From Chryseosolibacter sp040902445 (GTDB taxonomy: Bacteria > Bacteroidota > Bacteroidia > Cytophagales > Cyclobacteriaceae): DNA of 64,000 nt. A program made the position numbers and the translations under genes. The notes under the pieces were generated by a model. It searched no databases and had not been told where the DNA came from. It saw nothing but the letters and a program-made list of their open reading frames with translations. Location: positions 6,195 to 70,194 of the forward strand of contig JBBDXJ010000302.1 in NCBI GenBank assembly GCA_040902445.1, in the 5' to 3' direction. Positions 52,882 through 60,905 of the stretch are shown in pieces. Each line of letters opens with the position of its first letter. Position 1 is the first letter of the stretch.

Positions 52882-54537
52882 ATGTCAGGGTTGATCAATA
52901 TTACCACAGGAAAATTGCTCGAAGCTATCGCGGAAAAGCAACCTGAAAAAGATGCGTTGGTCTATCCTGACCGGGGATTGCGTCTTTCCTATAGCGCATT
53001 TAATGAAGAATGTCGCCATGTGGCGAAAGGTTTGATGAGCCTCGGTGTTGAAAAGGGCGACCACGTTGCCATTTGGGCCACAAACAAGCCGGAATGGGTT
53101 ACCACACAATTTGCAACGGGGAAGATAGGGGCCGTTTTGGTAACTGTTAATATTAACTACCGTACAACAGAGCTGAAATATTTACTGCACCAATCCGACT
53201 CATCGACACTTATCCTGATGGAGGAATACCGCGATGCCTCCTATATCGACATGTTGTATGAAATTGCTCCGGAACTAAAGTCAGCAACGCTCGGCCAACC
53301 ACTAAACTGCAAAGCCTTGCCGATGTTGAAGAACGTGATCGTCATGGGTGAAAAAAGATATCCCGGTATGCTCCTGTGGAAAGATATTGTCAACGCAAAG
53401 GATTCGGTGACCGATGCGGCGCTCGATCAGAGAATGAATTCATTGCATCACGATGATGTTATTAATATGCAATACACTTCCGGCACGACCGGTTTTCCAA
53501 AAGGTGTCATGCTCACACATTACAACATTATCAATAATGCCAGGAGCATTGCGGCCTGTATGCGGTTGTCAAATGAAGACAGGATGTGTATCCCGGTACC
53601 GTTCTTTCATTGCTTTGGTTGTGTGTTGGGAACCATGGCCTGCGTGACAGCAGGGGCTACGATGGTGCCTGTTCAGGAGTTTAAAGTAAAAGACGTTCTC
53701 ACGGCAGTGGAACAGGAAAAGTGCACGGCCCTTCATGGGGTACCAACCATGTTCATTGCTGAATTAAACGACGTTGACTTTCCCAAATACGATCTTTCAA
53801 GCCTTCGCACTGGGATCATGGCTGGCTCTCCCTGTCCGATTGAGGTGATGAAGTCAGTGGTTGACAAGATGGGGGCGAGGGAGATTACCATTGCCTATGG
53901 TCAGACGGAATCATCTCCGGTCATCACCCAGACAAGAACAAACGATGAGCTTGAACTCCGGGTGTCTACCGTTGGGTGTGCATTGCCTGGTGTTGAAGTC
54001 AAAATTGTCGATGCTGATTCGAAGCAGGAAGTTTCGCGCGGGGTTCAGGGGGAACTTTGCACCCGCGGGTATCATGTTATGAAGGGATACTATAAAAATC
54101 CTGAGGCAACAGCAAAAGCCATTGACCACGATGGCTGGCTTTATACCGGTGACCTTGCTGTGATGGATGAAAATGGTTATTGCCGTATCACGGGGAGGCT
54201 AACGGACATGATCATCCGCTCTGGCGAAAATATTTATCCCCGGGAAATTGAAGAGTTTCTTTATCACCATCCTAAAATTCTTGATGTGCAGGTTGTGGGC
54301 GTACCGGATTCAAAATACGGAGAAGAGGTGATGGCCTGGGTTCGTTTGAAAGAAGGGGAATCGCTGACAGACGAAGATATACGCCAATATTGCCAGGGCA
54401 AGATTTCGCGTTACAAAATCCCCAAGTATATCACATTCTGTACCGCCTACCCTATGACGGCCTCGGGCAAGGTTCAAAAGTATAAGTTAAGGGAACAGGC
54501 GCTGGAGATAATAAACGCAGTGAATGAAAGGGCTTAG
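52882..54537 (+). CDS. AMP-forming fatty-acid/acyl-CoA synthetase
   Basis: 551-aa cytoplasmic ANL-superfamily ligase activating a carboxylic acid to its CoA thioester via an acyl-adenylate. Motifs: A3 phosphate loop MQYTSGTTGFPKGVMLTHYN (about 195-214), A5 ITIAYGQTESSPVITQ, A7 DGWLYTGDLAVMDENGYCRI TGRLTDMIIRSGENIYPREI (A8 hinge) and the C-terminal catalytic Lys in PMTASGKVQKYKLRE. Length and motifs fit medium/long-chain FadD-like or FadD3-like enzymes rather than acetyl-CoA synthetase. It has no signal and no obvious link to glycan catabolism. Its 5' neighbour ends in a hairpin, so it may be transcribed independently. The chain-length specificity cannot be read. Confidence 0.9.
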   Translation: MSGLINITTGKLLEAIAEKQPEKDALVYPDRGLRLSYSAFNEECRHVAKGLMSLGVEKGDHVAIWATNKPEWVTTQFATGKIGAVLVTVNINYRTTELKYLLHQSDSSTLILMEEYRDASYIDMLYEIAPELKSATLGQPLNCKALPMLKNVIVMGEKRYPGMLLWKDIVNAKDSVTDAALDQRMNSLHHDDVINMQYTSGTTGFPKGVMLTHYNIINNARSIAACMRLSNEDRMCIPVPFFHCFGCVLGTMACVTAGATMVPVQEFKVKDVLTAVEQEKCTALHGVPTMFIAELNDVDFPKYDLSSLRTGIMAGSPCPIEVMKSVVDKMGAREITIAYGQTESSPVITQTRTNDELELRVSTVGCALPGVEVKIVDADSKQEVSRGVQGELCTRGYHVMKGYYKNPEATAKAIDHDGWLYTGDLAVMDENGYCRITGRLTDMIIRSGENIYPREIEEFLYHHPKILDVQVVGVPDSKYGEEVMAWVRLKEGESLTDEDIRQYCQGKISRYKIPKYITFCTAYPMTASGKVQKYKLREQALEIINAVNERA

Positions 54538-54549
54538 GGAAAAAATTAC

Positions 54550-54612
54550 GAATTACGAATGAACGAGAAACTTTTCCATTCGTACTTCGTCATTCGTACT
54601 TCGGCATTTTTT
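54550..54612 (+). terminator. Repeat-derived hairpin terminator
   Basis: GAATTACGAATGA (54550-54562) and TCATTCGTACTTC (54590-54602) pair at 12 of 13 positions and a T6 tract follows. The ATTACGAATTACGAAT motif is a common Bacteroidota intergenic repeat, here placed 13 bp after the acyl-CoA synthetase stop. Confidence 0.6.
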
Positions 54613-54649
54613 AACACTATTTAGTTGGACAACACGACACAAAATTGAC

Positions 54650-56107
54650 ATGAAGAACAATCGTAGAAATTTCTTAAAACTTGCCGGAATGGGAGTGGCG
54701 GGTTCGGGTTTTTTGGCCGGGTGTGCCACATCCAACAAGAATGTATCAATTCAATCGACCCCCGATAATATTCTCCAACTGGCGATGAAAAAACACACCC
54801 AGCGTTTCAATATGTGTGGCTACGGGGCTCCTGCGCTTCAAACCGTGCGCGCGGGATTCATCGGATTAGGCAATCGTGGCGTGGTGCACTCCACGCAATT
54901 GAGCCGGCTTGAAGGTGTGGAGATCAAAGCTTTTTGCGACCTGCGTCCTGAAAGAGTGGAGGTGGCAAACAAAAAGATAGGGACAGGTCACGATCCGGTA
55001 TTTTATTCCGGCCATGCAGAAGAATGGAAAAAGGTGTGCGACCGGAATGATATTGACCTCATTTATATTTCCACACCATGGCATTTGCATACTCCGATGG
55101 CGGTGTACGCAATGGATCACGGCAAGCACGTTTGCATTGAAGTGCCGGCCGCCAAGACCCTGGAGGAATGCTGGCAATTAGTCGAGACATCCGAGCGCAC
55201 CCGCAAGCACTGCATGATGGTCGAGAATGCCTGTTATCTTTTCTGGGACCTGCTGATCCTCAATATGACACGCCAGGGTTTTTTCGGCGAGATCATTCAT
55301 GCCGAAGGAGCTTATATCCACGATCTGCTGGATTACAATTTCGACAAGAACAACCTCCATGAGATGTGGCGTCTGAAAGAAAATATCGGAAGGAATGGCA
55401 ATTTGTATCCCACCCACGGCCTGGGTCCGATATGCCAGGTGCTGAACATCAATCGGGGTGATCAGATGGATTATCTCGTTTCTGTCTCCAGCAATGATTT
55501 CATGATGGGCGATATGGCTAAAAAATTGGCTGCGACCGATGACTTTTATAAACCTTATGCAGGCAAGACCTATCGTGGAAATATGAACACGACTACCATT
55601 CGGACCCATAAAGGCCGGACCATTATGTTGCAACACGATGTATCCTCGCCGCGTGTGAAAACTTTGATCAACCTCATCAGCGGAACAAAGGGTACGTCAA
55701 TGGAATATCCTCTGCCAGGCAGGATTTCTACGGGTCACAAAGGATGGTTATCTGAACAGGAAATAAAATCGCTGGAAGAAAAATATCAACCGCCGATAAT
55801 CAGAAAAATAGGAGAGATGGCGAAACAGATCGGGGGTCATGGTGGAATTGATTTTTTAATGAACTGGCATACCATTGATTGCATTCGCAATGGTCTGCCA
55901 TTGTCACAGGATGTATACGATGCCGCGCTTTGGAGCGCGGTCGGGTCATTGAGCGAATGGTCCGTCAAAAACCGGTCGAATTCCATTGATGTTCCCGACT
56001 TCACCGGAGGCTCATGGATACGGAATCAGCCGATTGACCTGTTATTGGAGAAAGGGGCAAATACAAAAATTTTAAATAACAAAAATATTGCGGTGAAGGA
56101 ATATTGA
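54650..56107 (+). CDS. GH109-like NAD-dependent oxidoreductase/alpha-N-acetylgalactosaminidase
   Basis: 485-aa Gfo/Idh/MocA-family protein with a twin-arginine signal (KNNRRNFLKLAGMGVAGSGF) that also carries a lipobox-like LAGC. Rossmann domain: RAGFIGLGNRGVVHSTQLSR (72-77 glycine motif), IKAFCDLRPERVEVANKKIG, LIYISTPWHLHTPMAVYAMD and GKHVCIEVPAAKTLEECWQL. The substrate domain has GFFGEIIHAEGAYIHDLLDY and GNLYPTHGLGPICQVLNINR GD, characteristic of GH109, in which NAD+ transiently oxidises C3 to allow elimination of alpha-linked GalNAc. TAT export fits, since the enzyme must fold around NAD before export. Specificity within GH109-like proteins is broader than GalNAc, so the sugar is uncertain. 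Confidence 0.85.
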   Translation: MKNNRRNFLKLAGMGVAGSGFLAGCATSNKNVSIQSTPDNILQLAMKKHTQRFNMCGYGAPALQTVRAGFIGLGNRGVVHSTQLSRLEGVEIKAFCDLRPERVEVANKKIGTGHDPVFYSGHAEEWKKVCDRNDIDLIYISTPWHLHTPMAVYAMDHGKHVCIEVPAAKTLEECWQLVETSERTRKHCMMVENACYLFWDLLILNMTRQGFFGEIIHAEGAYIHDLLDYNFDKNNLHEMWRLKENIGRNGNLYPTHGLGPICQVLNINRGDQMDYLVSVSSNDFMMGDMAKKLAATDDFYKPYAGKTYRGNMNTTTIRTHKGRTIMLQHDVSSPRVKTLINLISGTKGTSMEYPLPGRISTGHKGWLSEQEIKSLEEKYQPPIIRKIGEMAKQIGGHGGIDFLMNWHTIDCIRNGLPLSQDVYDAALWSAVGSLSEWSVKNRSNSIDVPDFTGGSWIRNQPIDLLLEKGANTKILNNKNIAVKEY

Positions 56108-56145
56108 ATGGTCAATGGTCCATAGTCCACGGTCGATAGCCATAG
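56105..56145. repeat. Low-complexity GGTC/CCATAG intergenic repeat
   Basis: TGGTCAATGGTCCATAGTCC followed by ACGGTCGATAGCCATAG, a degenerate permutation repeat often seen between Bacteroidota genes. It starts at the stop codon of the GH109-like gene. No known function. Confidence 0.5.
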
Positions 56146-56240
56146 TAAAAAGGGCCAGGGAACTGGCAACCATAGCCGGGGTAGAAAGTCAGCGCATAAT
56201 TCAAGTTGAATGTATTCCAAAAACAAATAGTTCCGGATAA

Positions 56241-57389
56241 ATGATGAACCATTTCTTAAAAGACTCTTTTCATTTCAGATTCCTGATGCTGCTAGTGTTC
56301 TCAGTTCTTTTGCAAGCCTGCTCGCCGAAAAAGAATTCAGAATCAGTTTATTATACTGTCGACGATTACAAATCCGTCAAAAAATTCGATTCTCATGTGC
56401 ATATAGTTTCCGGTGACACCACTTTCATTGAACAATCTGCAGAAGATAATTTCGGTTTGCTAACCATTAATGTTGATGCACCTTCCGTTCCTCCCTTTGA
56501 GGAACAACGGAAATTTGCTATAACCGATACAAAAAAATTTCCGGATGATTTGGCCTGGGCCGCGACCTTTTCTGTAAAAGACTGGGGTCAGGATGATTGG
56601 CAGGAACAAACCGTTGCGTATTTAAAAGAATGTTTTTCTAAAGGAGCAATTGCCGTAAAGATATGGAAGAATGTAGGAATGGACCTGAGGGATAAAAATG
56701 GAGACCTGGTCATGATTGACGATCCACGATTTGATCCGGTATTGAATTACCTGGAAGAAAACAATATTCCTTTGATTGGCCATTTTGGTGAACCGAAAAA
56801 CTGTTGGCTTCCAATAGAAGAAATGACTGTAAACGATTACAAGGGATATTACAAGAACAATCCGCAGTATCACATGTACCTGCATCCAGGCATTACCACG
56901 TATGAAGAACAGGTAAATGCAAGAGATCACATGCTCGAGAAACATCCTGACCTGATTTTCATCGGCGCGCATCTGGGAAGTTTGGAATGGAGTGTGGATG
57001 AACTGGCAATGCGACTTGATAAATTTCCTAACATGTCTGTGGATATGGCGGAACGTATATCCCATTTTCAGGAACAGGCTCAAAAGGATCGTGATAAGGT
57101 CAGGAATTTTTTTATTAAATATCAGGACAGGCTTATCTACGCGACAGATTTTATTATAGACGGAACAAAAAGTCCTTCAGAAATGAAGGACCACGTCGAC
57201 AGGGTCAGGCTCAGTCACTGGAAATTTTTTACAACTGATGAAACGATGAACGTGCCGCACAGTGTTGATGGAGAGTTCGTTGGATTAAAATTGCCTCGTG
57301 CGGTAATTGATAAAATATATTTTAAGAATGCTCACAAATGGTTACCGGGAATCAAATTTTTAAAACCGGATTCAGATAGAGATGTATAG
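56241..57389 (+). CDS. Lipoprotein amidohydrolase-superfamily protein
   Basis: 382 aa, lipobox VLLQACS (Cys27), so anchored outside the cytoplasm. The metal-dependent TIM barrel of the amidohydrolase_2 type is visible: strand-1 metal pair FDSHVHIVSG (His52, His54), a Lys/Trp strand GAIAVKIWKNVGMDL, NNIPLIGHFGEPKNCW (strand-5 His), DLIFIGAHLGSLEWSVDELA MRL (strand-6 His) and LIYATDFIIDG (strand-8 Asp). The pattern H-x-H...H...H...D is complete, so activity is likely; members of this group hydrolyse or decarboxylate cyclic carbonyl compounds and lactones. A lactonase acting on sugar lactones would suit a locus with dehydrogenase and dehydratase genes, but that is a guess. Start is 133 bp after the GH109-like gene. 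Confidence 0.8.
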   Translation: MMNHFLKDSFHFRFLMLLVFSVLLQACSPKKNSESVYYTVDDYKSVKKFDSHVHIVSGDTTFIEQSAEDNFGLLTINVDAPSVPPFEEQRKFAITDTKKFPDDLAWAATFSVKDWGQDDWQEQTVAYLKECFSKGAIAVKIWKNVGMDLRDKNGDLVMIDDPRFDPVLNYLEENNIPLIGHFGEPKNCWLPIEEMTVNDYKGYYKNNPQYHMYLHPGITTYEEQVNARDHMLEKHPDLIFIGAHLGSLEWSVDELAMRLDKFPNMSVDMAERISHFQEQAQKDRDKVRNFFIKYQDRLIYATDFIIDGTKSPSEMKDHVDRVRLSHWKFFTTDETMNVPHSVDGEFVGLKLPRAVIDKIYFKNAHKWLPGIKFLKPDSDRDV

Positions 57390-57400
57390 TAAAGGAAGAC

Positions 57401-57598
57401 ATGAGCGACATTAGTATTAAACACCTGTACCATTGGTGCAAAATTCTTGTTGAGCAACTTGTCAACCATCCCGATCTTAAAATACCATTCCGGCTGGTCT
57501 CAAATTCAAAGGAAATGGGCGAACTCATGGCAAGGGATTTTGCAGAGGAGATTAAGAGAGCAAATTCAGCGCAGCGGCAAATCGTTCAACGAACTTAA
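57401..57598 (+). pseudogene. N-terminal fragment of a NagB-like sugar-phosphate isomerase
   Basis: 65 codons from ATG 57401 (GGAAGAC upstream): SIKHLYHWCKILVEQLVNHP, DLKIPFRLVSNSKEMGELMA, RDFAEEIKRANSAQ. This matches the opening of Bacteroidota glucosamine-6-phosphate deaminase-like proteins (K-LYxWC...HPDLKIPFR..SxEMG.LMA.D.A.EI..AN). The frame then ends at TAA 57596-57598 with none of the Rossmann-like catalytic part. It overlaps no neighbour and directly precedes the ThuA-like gene, whose sequence cut it off. Confidence 0.55.
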
Positions 57599-57608
57599 AT
57601 TAAGAGGG

Positions 57609-58541
57609 ATGCACAAAGATCGACGGAGTTTTGTAAAGACGGCAACCCTGGCTGCGGCCACGGGATTTCTGCCGCGACATTTGTTCTCCGGGTCACCTCC
57701 CATTGCTAAAACCATACGGGTCGTTGTATGGGATGAAAGGCAGCCCAGGCAGAAAGAAGCTTATGAAAACTTTCTGAGAAACGAGATCGCCCGTTATCTG
57801 GAGAAACAATCAGGGCTTTCCGTACAATCTGTAGCGCTGGATGATCCTGAACAGGGACTCTCCGATACAATACTGAATAATTGTGATGTGTTGGTCTGGT
57901 GGGGTCATCAAAGACAGTCTGAAGTTCTTTCGGAAACGGGGCGGAAGATTGTGGATAAGATCCTTTCTGGCTCCATCGCTTTTATGCCGTTGCACTCAGC
58001 ACACTGGGCTACACCTTTTGTGGAAGCCATGAACGAGATAACGCGCCGTCATGCAGGACAACTTGTCAAATCAGCTCAACAGGAAATAACATACGTTGCG
58101 CCTCCGAAGCAGTATACGGTACCGAAATACGATACCCGGATTACACCTTATACTATCATTCGGAAATTTCCTAAAGGAAAAGAAAAATTCGAAGTTCACT
58201 TACCCTACTGTTGTTTTCCTGCATATAGAAATGATGGCAAGCCCAGCCTGGTCAAAGTATTGAAGCCAGGCCATCCGATTGCGAACGGCATACCTGCGGA
58301 GTTTGAACTTCCGCAAACAGAAATGTACGACGAACCTTTTCATGTGCCTCCACCCGACGAGGTGATCCTCGAAGAACGGTGGGCAACAGGAGAATGGTTT
58401 CGCAGTGGTATGTTATGGCGGTTGGGAAAAGGGCGCATTTTTTATTTTCGTCCGGGTCACGAGACTTTTCCTGTATATAAGCAGGAATTGGCATTGAAGA
58501 TCATAAACAACGCAGTTCGGTGGTTAGGAAAAGCAGTATGA
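57609..58541 (+). CDS. Exported ThuA-like (trehalose utilisation/GATase1-fold) protein
   Basis: 310 aa from ATG 57609 (MHKDRRSFVKTATLAAATGF, twin-arginine-type signal), chosen over the longer frame from 57447 because it begins the export signal and has AGAGGG just upstream. ThuA domain: IRVVVWDERQPRQKEAYENF then VQSVALDDPEQGLSDTILNN CDVLVWWGHQRQSEVL, SGSIAFMPLHSAHWATPFVE, and the distal LKPGHPIANGIPAEFELPQT EMYDEPFHVPPPDEVI, MLWRLGKGRIFYFRPGHETF and NNAVRWLGKA. ThuA-like proteins in sugar loci are thought to help sugar or keto-sugar conversion; no catalytic Cys elbow is present, and the HSAHW and RPGHE histidines are the likely functional residues. It starts 10 bp after a broken gene. Confidence 0.85.
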   Translation: MHKDRRSFVKTATLAAATGFLPRHLFSGSPPIAKTIRVVVWDERQPRQKEAYENFLRNEIARYLEKQSGLSVQSVALDDPEQGLSDTILNNCDVLVWWGHQRQSEVLSETGRKIVDKILSGSIAFMPLHSAHWATPFVEAMNEITRRHAGQLVKSAQQEITYVAPPKQYTVPKYDTRITPYTIIRKFPKGKEKFEVHLPYCCFPAYRNDGKPSLVKVLKPGHPIANGIPAEFELPQTEMYDEPFHVPPPDEVILEERWATGEWFRSGMLWRLGKGRIFYFRPGHETFPVYKQELALKIINNAVRWLGKAV

Positions 58542-58563
58542 AAATGACCGTCACGAGTATAAC

Positions 58564-60726
58564 ATGAAACGCCGGAGATTCTTAAGCAACACCCTTGGAC
58601 TTGTTTCGCTACCTGGCCTGGAAGTTTTTGCCGATCGGAGAATAGAAACTGGTCATGGCAGGAATGATACGATGGTGGTACCGGATATTAAAAGCATTCT
58701 CGAACGCGGTGATATTCAACGAAAAAATCCTCCGCGCGAAAAAGAGACTTGGATCCCACTCTATCAGGCAAACGGGCGATTCGGGTCGTGTTTTGGTCCG
58801 TGGGGGCTGCATGCGGGCCCTGACAAAAATGTTCCTTACAGTGTCCCCGGTGCGATGCAGTTTACGCATATGCAGCACTTCAGCCGCGGAAAATACAATG
58901 CCGACTACCTCCTTCCGATTGCCAACATTTATTGGGAAACCGAACCTAAGGACGCAGCGGTGTATCGCCAACATCAATCTTTTTTCGACGGCACAGTAAC
59001 CACGCAGTTCGCGACCAGTAGTTATGAAATAACTATCATTAGTTGGTTCGATGCGGTTCAGAGAGATGTCGCTGGTTTTCAAATTCTGACAAAAGGAAAT
59101 TGCCCGGCGATCGTTCTTTCACCGTTGCATACATTTTCGCTGATCTATGATCAGCAGATAACTCCCGAAATTGAAGCGCGGTTGAAGGAAGATCTCTGGC
59201 AGGTAGAAATTAACTATCAGAACACCCGGTCAAAAATGAATGTACGGAGCACGGCGAAAATGGAACCTGCGGATGGCCGTTTGAAACTCTCCTTGCATCC
59301 TGGTAAAAACGATATTCTAGTTTCTATCAACAGCGATATTGATCTTTCGGCTGACGAATCGCTTCAGCATACAAAATCCTGGTGGCATTCCACCTGGGAA
59401 AACAGCGGGTGGCTTGATCTGCCGGACGAGGCTGCTCAAAAGGTGTGGGTGAGATCGCTGGCGTATACTCTTTATTCTCATAACGACGATGGTATCGGTT
59501 GTTCGCCGCCAACGGGCCTTGCAGGCAATGCATGGCCGTTCCCGTTTCCGTTTGACTCGGGTTGCAGGCATCCTCTATTGCTCTGGACCGGGCAGATAAA
59601 TTCGGCGAAAAAGTGGATTGAATACTGGCACTCCAGAATTGACGGGTTGAAACAATACACCAAACGTTTTTATGACAGTGAAGGGATCTTCATGCCTCAC
59701 GTATTTCCCTACGGCTCTGCGTATGGTTATCATGATCCTGGCGTACCCAACGATTATTATTATCCCGTTTATAATTCCGCGCTGATGGTCCGTATAGCCG
59801 ATCAGACCGCAGTGATGGCAGACGACCCTGAATGGTCTGAATCATATGCACGGCCACTTATAGAAGAGGCTGCCAAGTTTTATTTTCACCGCCTCAAAAA
59901 AGGCGACGATGGCCTTTGGCATCTTCATCTGATACCGTCCATCAGTCTTGATGAGTCGGGTGATATCAATAAGCCCGACTATTTTTCCGGGTTGGTAAGT
60001 GCTCAATTTGCATTGCAAAAAGCGATTGAATATGGTCTGGATAAAGATGGAAAGATGAAGGAAGTCTTGCGTGAAGGGCTGGCACTCAGCCCCCTAGTTG
60101 CAACCAACGGCGTTTACCGGAATCACATGGGGCACAATCCGCAGGATTTTGGCAAGCAAAAACATCCCGATCAGTTATTTCCGTTGGCACATACACCTCT
60201 TGGTCCTCATCCGGATGAACCGACGCTTAAGGCATACCAATTGCGGTATGAGATCGCAGCCGGGGCTCATGAATCGCGTTTCATCGGGCATACCCTGGGA
60301 GAATTTATCCTGGCAAGCAGTCGCATGCACGATGTTGAGGGATGGCGAAAGGACTGGTCTATGATACTGCCCAAACGATATGCTGATCCTGATCTGATCC
60401 AGTTTTATGAATCAAGTGGTAATAATCTCTCCTATTATATTACCACTCATGGACTTTTCGCACAGGCATTACTCGAAACAGCGGTCTCAACATGGTGGAA
60501 TGAACTTGATCTCGCCTCCTGTATTCCCTGGAAAGGCACTGTCCGGTTTGGGAATATCCGTACCCTGCTGGGTGTAACGGTCAGCGGTCATGTAAAAGAT
60601 GGAACCGGAAAAGCCACGCTACGTGCATGGAAAAATACCACCTTCAAATATCAGGGCAAGAGCATCAGCCTTAAGAGGAACGAGGAAGAGATTGTTAAAA
60701 TTAAAATTGCGCTCCTGAATAAATGA
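58564..60726 (+). CDS. TAT-exported six-hairpin glycosidase (GH65/GH95-like)
   Basis: 720 aa, basic signal MKRRRFLSNTLGLVSLPGLE (twin-arginine-like). N-terminal beta-super-sandwich (about 50-270; IPLYQANGRFGSCFGPWGLH, RDVAGFQILTKGNCP) followed by an (alpha/alpha)6 barrel (about 275-620): SWWHSTWENSGWLDLPDEAA, WPFPFPFDSGCRHPLLLWTG, GIFMPHVFPYGSAYGYHDPG, GLWHLHLIPSISLDESGD and GAHESRFIGHTLGEFILASS. A C-terminal beta domain (about 650-720) ends the protein. This order matches clan GH-L/GH95-like enzymes. Candidate catalytic acid: Asp in PFDSG or Glu in GAHESRF; I cannot fix it. It begins 22 bp after the ThuA-like stop and is followed by an operator palindrome. Confidence 0.75.
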   Translation: MKRRRFLSNTLGLVSLPGLEVFADRRIETGHGRNDTMVVPDIKSILERGDIQRKNPPREKETWIPLYQANGRFGSCFGPWGLHAGPDKNVPYSVPGAMQFTHMQHFSRGKYNADYLLPIANIYWETEPKDAAVYRQHQSFFDGTVTTQFATSSYEITIISWFDAVQRDVAGFQILTKGNCPAIVLSPLHTFSLIYDQQITPEIEARLKEDLWQVEINYQNTRSKMNVRSTAKMEPADGRLKLSLHPGKNDILVSINSDIDLSADESLQHTKSWWHSTWENSGWLDLPDEAAQKVWVRSLAYTLYSHNDDGIGCSPPTGLAGNAWPFPFPFDSGCRHPLLLWTGQINSAKKWIEYWHSRIDGLKQYTKRFYDSEGIFMPHVFPYGSAYGYHDPGVPNDYYYPVYNSALMVRIADQTAVMADDPEWSESYARPLIEEAAKFYFHRLKKGDDGLWHLHLIPSISLDESGDINKPDYFSGLVSAQFALQKAIEYGLDKDGKMKEVLREGLALSPLVATNGVYRNHMGHNPQDFGKQKHPDQLFPLAHTPLGPHPDEPTLKAYQLRYEIAAGAHESRFIGHTLGEFILASSRMHDVEGWRKDWSMILPKRYADPDLIQFYESSGNNLSYYITTHGLFAQALLETAVSTWWNELDLASCIPWKGTVRFGNIRTLLGVTVSGHVKDGTGKATLRAWKNTTFKYQGKSISLKRNEEEIVKIKIALLNK

Positions 60727-60741
60727 AATGGCAATATTTTC

Positions 60742-60755
60742 CGATAACGTTCCCG
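60742..60755. promoter_or_regulatory. LacI-type operator, site 4 (before enolase-superfamily gene)
   Basis: CGATAACGTTCCCG, the exact reverse complement of site 1 at 42126-42139. It lies 150 bp upstream of the start at 60906 in the 179-bp gap after the six-hairpin glycosidase, so a separate regulated promoter probably drives the last genes of the window. Confidence 0.7.
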
Positions 60756-60905
60756 CTTTTTTATTCAGTAAACCCATTGTAGGCAGTATGCTTTACATGT
60801 ACCTTGTTATAGATTCATCTTTAATTCTTTAAAAAAAAGTTATTGATTATCATAGAAGCGATAGGGGTAATTATTCATCAAGCATTGGAATAATTTAGAT
60901 TATTT

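Noticed and set aside
55178..55636. 152-codon minus-strand frame inside the GH109-like gene
   Set aside because: Antisense shadow of conserved GH109 codons, no ribosome site or domain.
57447..57608. Upstream extension of the ThuA-like protein
   Set aside because: The extra 54 residues are an out-of-frame reading of the NagB-like fragment; the twin-arginine signal starts at 57609.
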